Positions 57,001 through 64,000 of a DNA stretch of 64,000 nucleotides are shown here, piece by piece (within the stretch, counting starts at the first letter, position 1; the number at the start of each line of letters is the position of its first letter). The notes under the pieces were generated by a model. It saw only the letters and a list, made by a program, of their open reading frames with translations, had not been told where the DNA came from and searched no databases. The stretch is from Macrolepiota albuminosa (lineage: Eukaryota; Basidiomycota; Agaricomycetes; Agaricales; Agaricaceae), in assembly GCA_027475525.1 (NCBI GenBank), contig JAMWFC010000005.1, positions 186,001-250,000 of the forward strand, written 5' to 3'. The translations under genes were made by a program, and so were the position numbers.

Positions 57001-58397
57001 GTGGTACCTCAAAGCGCCAAAGCGAAGTCAGAAGATCAGCGAGTTGACCAGGTTAGGAAGTGGCTACAGGATTTGCGACAACCATCAGACCTTACGGATA
57101 CGGAATATGCCACCTTCATTCGATATGCGACGACTTTCTTTATAGTGGAAGACCGACTTTGGCGACGAAATAGAGATGGTGCCCATAAACTAGTAATTAA
57201 ACCGGATAATCGAGTTAGGATTCTACGCGCTATGCATGATGACTTGGGACATCGAGGACTCTACGCGACAAGGGTGAACCTTTTGGAGCGCTTTTGGTGG
57301 CCGCAAGTTAGCGCCGATATTGCGTGGTATATTCGCACTTGTCATCTCTGTCAAATCCAGCAGACACGTCAGGTTCTAATTCCCCCAACAGTAGCGACTC
57401 CAGCGCCGTTATTCGGAAAAATATATATTGACACCATGCACATGCCCAAGTCAGGGCGCTACAAGTATATCATTCAAGGAAGGTGTTCCTTGGTACATTG
57501 GCCAGAGTTTTGTATGCTCCAGCGAGAAAATACAGACGCTATAGCTAAGTGGCTCTTTGAGGACGTTATCTGCCGATGGGGAGCCCTTCACGAGATCGTC
57601 ACAGACAACGGAGCGCCAATAGTCAAGGCGCTCACTTATCTTGCCAAGAAATACAACATACAACACATCCGAGTCTCAGGATACAATAAACGCGCCAATG
57701 GAATCGTAGAAAGGCCTCATTTTGATGTTCGACAAGCGCTATTCAAGGCGGTCGATGGTGACGAAAGTCGCTGGAGCGAGGCGACTTATTTGGTCTTCTG
57801 GTCGGAGCGGGTTACCGTACAAAAGAGGATGGGCTGCTCTCCCTACTATGCGGCAACTGGCACCCACCCCTTGCTACCCACGGACGTGGTAGAAGCGACG
57901 TATTTACAACCCCCACCGAACTCAATACTATCCTCTACCAACATGATCGCTAGACGCGCTATAGACTTACAATGACGCATGGAGGATCTCAAGCGCTTAC
58001 ATGAGGTAGTATTTCAGGCTAGACGACAAGCTGCGCTATGGTTTGAAACCGAGCATAGCGCCACGATTCGAGACTACAACTTTACAATGGGCGCCCTAGT
58101 ACTAATGCGCAACTCCAAGATCGAAGTTACCCATAACAAAAAGATGCGGCCTCGGTATCTGGGACCCCTAATAGTGGTTTCCCACAATAAGGGAGGCGCA
58201 TACGTACTCTGCGAGTTGGACGGCTCAGTTTTGCATCGACCAGTAGCGGCGTTCCAACTCATTCCCTACTTAGCGCGCGAACACATTTCATTACCTTTAT
58301 CGGCGCTGGACATTGACACTGCTAAACTTTGAGAACTAGAGGAGACCGAGCTTGTGAACGATGACGAAGTTGCACCAGAAGAAGAAACCGATCAGTA
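54003..58397 (+). pseudogene. Element C pol: protease, RT, RNase H, integrase
   Basis: Protease: IVDSGSQIISMA (about 54233) and LLLGRPFDVLA. A missing T near 54638 shifts frame and a 77-bp duplication starts at 54668. RT: WFCVLKKNGKLRIVHSLE, LPMGWTNSVPIFH and LSFIDDVGV (FIDD in place of YLDD). RNase H: LAVDTSYIAVG, SRYSQPKLELYGL, with the segment around GPDGLSRRL. Integrase: LGHRGLYATR..CHLCQ, Asp in YIDTMHMP and TDNGAPIV, Glu in NGIVERPHF. The tail has the GPY/F-like module MRPRYLGPLIVV and no chromodomain. Stops TAA 54408, TGA 55402, TGA 56506, TAA 56665, TGA 57973 and TGA 58330 each match a single C-to-T change. Natural end near 58397. Confidence 0.92.
54668..54821. repeat. Exact 77-bp tandem duplication 10 (C pol)
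   Basis: Second copy starts at 54745. It repeats HGDEALILDYNHRTGQVNF and breaks the frame. Confidence 0.97.
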
Positions 58398-58525
58398 ATA
58401 GGACCCGAAGGGGAAGGGCGCTAGACCTTAGCGCCTTGCACCTCACTTATGAAAGGAACACCAACGCATAGAATTTCATACTATACAAGACTATGGAACT
58501 GGCGATGATTGATCTATTTGCTACC

Positions 58526-59407
58526 TTACGTTCTACGGCGAGGACCCCTAACAAATCCCTCAGAGCGCCTAGGGTGCTGTCTGCGGCGGAGTTGCACAGG
58601 AGAAGGAGGCAGTGCAGGGGGGAGAATAGGCGACGGAGTAGAGGGAAAGGTCCCCAGAAGAAAGGTGGAGAAGCCGGGAGGAGATTCATTTACGGGAGCA
58701 GGCGGCACTCCAGCGCGAATGGTGGAGGAGCCGGGGGAAAACTCATTTATGGGAGCAGGTGGCGCTCCAGCTCTGAAGCAAAAGGTGGAGGGGCCGGGTG
58801 TAGACTCATTTATGGGGGCAGGAGGCGCTCCAGCTCCAAAGCGAGGAGCTAGAGGAGTAAAAGGTACGATGACGTGCCGAAGCGTGGCGGCACGAACTTC
58901 GTTGTCAATCAGGTCTGGCAAGGGCAACCACTTCAAAGTCTGGAGCAGGGGGTCAGCAAACCTGAACGTATGAACGAAAAAGGGAGAGGAACTAACCACA
59001 TTATCCATTTCGAGGAGTAGGTACTCCAAGCTTTTTGTGCCACCTGAAATAGGAGGCTGGAAGGACATGTAAGAAGGTACTTAATCACCCTAAAGGTAGA
59101 AGCTTACCGCGTTGGGGTGCTGTTTGGACGCTACGAGCCACTCCTGGGCCATAGCCAGAAGTAACCGGTAGCGCCGAATCAGGGTAAGGATGTTTCCATT
59201 GTGGTGTTGAATACCGCCTGGGGGCAGTCGAGCGAAGAACATCTCGAGGTGGTCTAAGACCTCGGGACGATGGGCGGAGGTAGGGTCTTTGAGAAGGAAA
59301 AAGTCAGTAGGCATTTCGAAGAACTTAACAACGCTAGGCCCGGAAATCTCAGATATATACCTAGCGACATTATGCAGGGTCGAAGGGACTTAGGAAACAG
59401 AACTCAT
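58526..59407 (-). pseudogene. Antisense cargo gene C2, three exons
   Basis: The ATG at 59407 starts MSSVS, followed by TAA (likely CAA before). Exon 1 59407-59108, intron to 59044 ending TATTTCAG, exon 2 59043-58997, intron GTTAGT..TTCAG, exon 3 58961-58526. Exons total 783 bp, 261 codons in one frame. Exon 1 has an ordered helical part (LDHLEMFFARLPPGGIQHH). Exon 3 has three repeats of GAPPAPINE..PGPSTF (about 18-22 residues) and a basic tail (RRRQHPRRS). A decayed relative at 43037-43400 keeps the exon 1 core. Function unknown; one TAA is the only break. Confidence 0.7.
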
Positions 59408-59448
59408 GCGGCACCATCATGAGGACGCGACAACAACAATGTATTTCA

Positions 59449-60039
59449 TATATCTACCGCAGGAGAAGCAAAAGCTGGGAATATGTTAGGCCAGTGGCGC
59501 TGCGAAGAAGATGGGATCGCCTCACTCAAACAACATGGGGGGGGAAGGAAAAACAACACACGACAGGTTAAGAAGGGCCGAACCAAGAAATACGCTTGCT
59601 AACTACCGTTGGCCCCTCGAGGGGACCACGAAAAAGATGAGCGCCGGTATACTTGCGAGGGGACTAGGAGAAAAGGGCCGTTAGACACGGAAGGAGAGGT
59701 GATGGCTCAGTCACTAACCAGGTAATAGCTTTCCTCCATCAAAAGTTGAAGACGATCCGCCGTGTCTTTGGGGGTGATTTCCTGGATTTGGGCAACTGTC
59801 AGAAGGGCACTGTAGCACGCCAAGAATAGCAAGACACACACATGGAAAGCTTGACTCCAAGTGGCCTCCGTACCGAAACGCGTTAACGGGGACGCGTCTC
59901 CCCAAATTTCACAAGCCGCCTGCAGAAGCCGACAGCGACGACCCAACTCAACTACTTCGTTGGCCAACTTGGAAATACCCTTGGGAGGGTAATGATGGAA
60001 GAACGAGGTGGCCCGGTCCAGAAAGGTAGGAGGGTCCAT
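59449..60039 (-). CDS. Antisense cargo gene C3, small spliced protein
   Basis: Starts MDPPTFLDRATSFFHHYPP at 60039. Exon 1 runs to a CTG|GTTAGT donor near 59720. A 55-bp intron ends CTCCTAG, a 57-bp exon (SPRKYTGAHLFRGPLEGPT) follows, and a second intron leads to a short last exon ending near 59449. The second intron is tentative. Residues 70-85 are hydrophobic (HVCVLLFLACYSALLTVA), possibly a membrane helix. The relic at 46630-46780 keeps the first 45 residues. Unknown function. Confidence 0.55.
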
Positions 60040-60616
60040 GGTAACATAGGCGCGATCACAGCTTCAAGTCCACACGCAACCAGACGGGGTGGCCATCACG
60101 AAGACTGATGGAATTGAGTTGATGCATAAGTAATTTATAGGACACGGGAAGTGTTTCGATTAGCGACAGCATGGGAGGGCTTTTCTCAAGGAGCCAGGAC
60201 CCTAACAGGCACGCTAGCCAATCAGAACCGTTTAACTTATTCTGGGAACATCCAAAAAGGGAATCAACATTTGATGTTTAGCGCTTACTCACAGCCGTGC
60301 TAAACAGGTATAAGTGATCACTGGTTTTCTATTTCTTTATATGTTTTACTTCTTACATAGATCCACTTATTTATTTTCAGACAGTTCCTATTTTCTACTT
60401 AGGCTGGCACGATAATGGCTATTGGACCATGTCGGCAAAGGGGTTTTTGCGCTGTGATGATCTACTGAGCGTTTCCCCTTTTTACTTATTTTTCTTTTGA
60501 TTACTTACAAACTGACGATTTGAAGCAAAGGGGGGCGTTTATTTTAGTATCGCACACTACAAAGTACGTATCAAATGACAAAGTCCATAAAAGTTTAAAA
60601 CGCTAAGGGTCGGCAA
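60040..60616. other. Non-coding spacer between C3 and C1
   Basis: About 580 bp separate the start of C3 from the stop of C1. It is collinear with the relic stretch 46830-47330, so it is an inherited part of the element, possibly the C3 promoter and C1 3' end. No motif can be named with confidence. Confidence 0.5.
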
Positions 60617-61027
60617 CTACGGATCATACTTGGGAAGGGCGGGATCGCCCAAAGGAAGCAAGTCCCCATCCTGGATCGAGTTACTTGCTTGCCACTCAAG
60701 CACAGCTGTAATATCGTCATGGAGCTCGAGCAGGAGGCGCTCGCGGCGAGCTAAGGTGGAAACGCAAGGACGCAGGTTGGCAAGTTCGCGACCAACGACT
60801 TTGGTCGCATCCTCAATATGGCAAAGTTGCTGGCAAAGGTCGGCAGAGGGACAGAGAGGAGTAACGGGATAGGAGAACTCGTCCCCGAGCCAAGGGAAGG
60901 CGTTGCCAGAAACTCGCATGGCGGGAGGGGGCGTCCAAAAGGGATCAAACTTATCGGGAGATTAGAAAAGGGGAGAAAAGGGCGCAAACAAAGACGGACG
61001 TACCCGGACAGTTACAGGCGCATGGGG

Positions 61028-61181
61028 TGTCCACTCATGGCACTCGTTGCCGGGGGACATAGCTCTAGTGGAAGAAAGATGGATGCCGTAGGGAGGCAAG
61101 GGGGTGTCCACTCATGGCACTCGTTGCCGGGGGACATAGCTCTAGTGGAAGAAAGATGGATGCCGTAGGGAGGCAAGTATC
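61028..61181. repeat. Exact 77-bp tandem duplication 11 (C1 exon 7)
   Basis: Second copy starts at 61105. The C1 exon sum is a whole number of codons with the duplications removed. Confidence 0.97.
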
Positions 61182-61785
61182 TCCAGCGGCGACGACGCTC
61201 ACCTTCCGGCACCAGGGTTCCTTCAGACTCCGGCGCCGCAGAAGTCTCGCGACTACTAGGAAAAGAAGAGGAGCTGTGGGGAGGAGTAAGGGATGGAGTG
61301 ATAGGAAGAGCAACAGGAGTGTCGCTAGCCGCAACCGACTCGGGGGCAGGGGTAGCGCCAGCGTCAGACATAACGACATCTTCGGCAGCAGGGATAGCCA
61401 CTACGGCGGGAACAGGAGTGGGGGACCTATCAGTCAAGAAGTTAGCACGTGAAGAAAAAGTTAGGAGAATGCATACTGGTTACCACTGGGGCCACTCTGA
61501 CGAGGGTTAGCGGCGATAGGGGGAGTAAGGCGAAGCAAGAGAGCACGTACTGCCAACAGCGCATTGGCATCAACAACAGGCTCAGCTTCATCATCATACT
61601 CTTCCTCGGCATCCCTCTCAGTGCCCTCCCCCTCATCCATAGAAGACTCGGTTGAAGACAAAACCACAGGCGTAGCAGGCGCTAGCTCGCGGTGCTTACC
61701 AGGGCTCTTGCCAGGAGAAGCAACAACAGGCTTACGTTTCGAAAGAACGGGACGACGAGGAGAGCGAGCAAAAGGTGCTGCCATG

Positions 61786-61939
61786 GTGGTACCATCCTGG
61801 GTAGTCGGCAGCGCCAGGCTGGCTGCGCTGATTACTGTGGGCTGGTGAGTAGCCGCCAGATCGTGGTACCATCCTGGGTAGTCGGCAGCGCCAGGCTGGC
61901 TGCGCTGATTACTGTGGGCTGGTGAGTAGCCGCCAGATC
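61786..61939. repeat. Exact 77-bp tandem duplication 12 (C1 exon 6)
   Basis: Second copy starts at 61863. One copy keeps the frame between the cysteine cluster and the basic stretch. Confidence 0.97.
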
Positions 61940-63399
61940 ACGTTGCTGCAGCACAAAGTCCCGGGCGTTACGAACCAACACTGTGCGCTCATAGTTCCTT
62001 TGCATAATGGCGTCCCTACCACGTTCACGAGTACAAATCCCATTGAAGATGCAGCCTCGTTTCAACGCATCGCACCGATAGCAAGGCAGAGAGGCGGTAG
62101 GAAACCAGCAGCCCTCAGGATCGTTCTCAGACCAACACTTGTCACACTAAGAAAGAAGTCAGCGACGGCATGAACCTCCAAAGGGGCAAAACAGTGCTTA
62201 CCGCGCCAATCTTTGCCCTAAACGCGCAACGCTCCAAGGGCGCAACGGTAACCTTCTTCTTGCCGCCCAGTACTTGGACACCAGCCGGGATGCCGGTATC
62301 AATGACGGTAGTATCATGGCGAAGACGCAAAAGGTTGCGAAGCTCCACGTCGGTGAACATGGTCTGGTTAGACGCCTATTGACATTAACATTTAGGCGCT
62401 AAAGTCTAGTGACAACGAGCAAAGCACTTACGACATACAAAGGGGGAACACGAGCAGGGAGATTGATCTGGAAGGGGAGAAGTCAGAAAAATGGAGTAAG
62501 GAAGATAGGGAAGGAACGCACAGTACGTTTGGGAGAACTAGCACAAGCAGGGGGCGCTCGTTCAATAACAATGGCAAAATTACGCGGAGGACCATGGGAA
62601 GTTGGGCGCGTCGGGCCGGGTCGTGGCTCGCTACGAGAGACAGCAATACGTTTGATGGCTGAATGGGAAGGGGCAGTGCAAACGGGAGAAGCAGCGTGTG
62701 GGGCAGGGCGAGTGGAAGAAGCAGCGCCACGAAAAGGGCTGCCAAGAACGGAAGGAGGCGGGACAGAAGTCAAAGAAGGAGGGGCGGTAGGAACAGAAGG
62801 GACAGTAGAGGCCAAGGAGGCAGTGGGAAGACTGGCGACAGTGGGAGACGTGGCAACCGACTGCTCAAGGATTAACAGTGGAAAAGGGGGGGAAGAAAAG
62901 GAAGGACTTACCTCGCTGACCTTGGTACTAGCCAACAACGTGTCAATCTCGTTGGATAAGGAGGGAGCCTAGTATGGGTGCTGAACCTTAGCGCCACAAA
63001 GCCAAAATCAAACTTAGAAACTTACGAAAAGGTCCGCAAAAGGGCGCAACCAATCGGCACCTTCGTACTCACGGTACCGGGCCACACACTACTCGCGAAC
63101 CTCGTCACCCCGCTCCCAGGAACTGTCGGAGCCGCGGACCACGAGCCAGCGCCGATAGAGTTGCATAATACCAGGGACGGTTTGTGGTGCATCGGCGGGA
63201 CCGACAGACTTAGCGCGATCAAATAAATAGGAGGCCTTAGCCAGGAAATTGCGGAGAGCAGAGGCATCAAAAGGAGTAGACATCCTGGAAAGATGGGAAG
63301 GAAAACACGGGGAGGTGAAGTGCTGAAAACGATTTTTATAAGGCGCCGGCGGCATTATACGGACCATAGCGCAGTCAAATTAATGATGGCGTTTGACTG

Positions 63400-63429
63400 A
63401 GGACAGTCAATTTTTCAGTTGGGGGGAGA
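63400..63429 (+). promoter_or_regulatory. Purine tract before the 3' LTR of element C
   Basis: GGGGGGAGA immediately precedes the TGATAGG LTR start; this is the plus-strand primer for reverse transcription. The preceding ACTGAGGACAGTCAATTTTTC is conserved in two relics (42700-42750 and 49165-49200). Confidence 0.75.
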
Positions 63430-64000
63430 TGATAGGCTTCTACTTGGACTGAGCGCATCAAGGGACATTATAGGCTGACCAACACTTGACACACTAGAGA
63501 CTCTAGCGACCAGCCTTGGGTACAGAGCAGCCCTAGTGCGGGCGCTCTATGGCAAGACTTATCCATTCATCTCAATCACCAGTATCAGCCCCTCAGCGCA
63601 CTCCACTCAGTTACTTTGAAGACCAAGAAGGCCCAGAACTCATAGCGCTAGCACAACGGCGGGAGGTGACTCTGACCAAACCCCGATCAGTACTGAAAGG
63701 AGTTAGCAATTGGCGCTGTCAATCACCGAGGCACCTCAATCAGAAGTCTAAAAAGAATCAATGACGACAAGACAGGATACACGCAGACCCGACATTTAAA
63801 TCTATCAAAAGATGGTACAATGTTTAGCACCGGAATTAGCGCTCACGGCGTCTGTCAAGGATTCCCTGACCATACCCCGGAATGGCATGGCCAATTAAAT
63901 GTGAGCAAACTCGTACCACTTCTAAGTAGTTTTTGAGTCGCCGTTGGTCGCCGTTGACAGGTGGCCGTTAGCTACAGTCACAAAGAGAGGCGCTAATTGG
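63430..64000 (+). repeat. 3' LTR of element C (cut by window end)
   Basis: 571 bp match the first part of 50176-51218. Eleven substitutions are seen, ten of them C/T or G/A at CpG sites. Two indels (10 bp and about 27 bp) are present. Confidence 0.93.

Larger units (their letters stand above)
60617..63283 (-). pseudogene. Antisense cargo gene C1, eight exons, six-cysteine cluster
   Basis: Exons: 63283-63026, 62968-62912, 62860-62522, 62467-62432, 62375-62202, 62146-61477, 61426-61004, 60949-60617. All introns are 50-57 bp with GT..AG ends. With the two 77-bp duplications (61028, 61786) counted once, the exons sum to 2136 bp, exactly 712 codons. Exon 6 opens with CX2CX8CX8CX2CX6C (CDKCW.., ..CYRCDALKRGC), resembling fungal Zn2Cys6 clusters but with wider spacing. 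A helix follows (YERTVLVRNARDFVLQQ), then basic (SPRRPVLSKRKP) and acidic (EEEYDDEAE) stretches. The last exon is helical. One TAG in exon 1 (VRE, stop, CVARY) fits CAG-to-TAG. A nuclear DNA-binding role is plausible; the family is not named. Confidence 0.78.
50176..64000 (+). mobile_element. Ty3/gypsy element C with antisense cargo genes
   Basis: Order: LTR (50176-51218), gag, protease, RT, RNase H, integrase without chromodomain, then three spliced genes on the opposite strand, purine tract and 3' LTR (63430 to beyond the window). The element exceeds 13.8 kb. The coding frame is interrupted by seven TGA and two TAA codons, one small frameshift, a solo LTR and a 77-bp duplication, so it is not autonomous. 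LTR differences are few (11 substitutions in about 570 bp) and almost all are CpG transitions. Confidence 0.92.

Noticed and set aside
51298..58332. TGA read as an amino acid (stop-codon recoding) in the retroelements
   Set aside because: TGA stands where CGA is found in sister copies, TAA and TAG also occur, CGA is still used as a codon, and the same C-to-T pattern is seen between LTRs. Decay explains it without recoding.
1..64000. A host gene or biosynthetic cluster in the window
   Set aside because: Every recognisable protein motif belongs to retrotransposon, Helitron or their cargo. No enzyme, transporter or housekeeping domain was seen.

Overview
The window looks like an intergenic transposon cluster from a filamentous fungus, most likely a basidiomycete (Agaricomycete). 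I base this on introns of only 50-57 bp with canonical GT..AG ends, Ty3/gypsy elements with chromodomain integrases, a Pif1-type Helitron and fungal-type cysteine clusters. I recognise no host gene. Almost all of the 64 kb is accounted for by nested Ty3/gypsy retrotransposons, their LTRs, a tandem pair of Helitrons and old, strongly decayed copies of the same families.

Layout. Positions 1-26731 are a nest. Outermost is gypsy element D (minus strand, 22472-26731, cut by the left window edge). Element A of the same LTR family (plus strand, 1-22471) sits in D's protease region. Element B (5364-16486, 192-bp LTRs, target duplication GTCAT) sits in A's reverse transcriptase. A reversed solo LTR (18427-19257, target duplication AGATC) sits in A's integrase, and another solo LTR (25644-26161, GTCAA) sits in D's own LTR. 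Positions 26732-27914 hold two more LTR pieces. Positions 27985-36131 hold a short non-autonomous Helitron followed head-to-tail by an autonomous one with HUH-Rep and Pif1-like helicase domains. Positions 36132-50175 are a graveyard of decayed LTRs and internal fragments. Positions 50176 to the window end are a large, comparatively young gypsy element C (5' LTR 50176-51218, 3' LTR from 63430), split by a solo LTR at 53247-54002.

The most interesting biology is cargo on the antisense strand. Element C carries three spliced genes, opposite to gag-pol, between integrase and 3' LTR. The largest (C1, 63283-60617, eight exons) encodes a six-cysteine cluster resembling fungal Zn2Cys6 domains. Decayed copies of C1, C2 and C3 exons occur at several places in the graveyard, so the cargo is an old, inherited part of this lineage. 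Element A, from another gypsy lineage, has an antisense ORF with a cysteine-rich module and coiled coil at the same location. Element B has a long sense ORF of unknown function in the env position, with a decayed relative at 36.6-37.2 kb.

Two cross-cutting patterns matter for any reading of this sequence. First, there are twelve perfect tandem duplications, all with a period of exactly 77 bp, in unrelated sequences. They look like unmerged k-mer overlaps from assembly. Removing the two inside C1 makes its eight exons sum to exactly 712 codons. Second, most nonsense codons are CGA to TGA or CAA/CAG to TAA/TAG, and 10 of 11 substitutions between element C's LTRs are CpG transitions. This suggests C-to-T decay of methylated cytosines.
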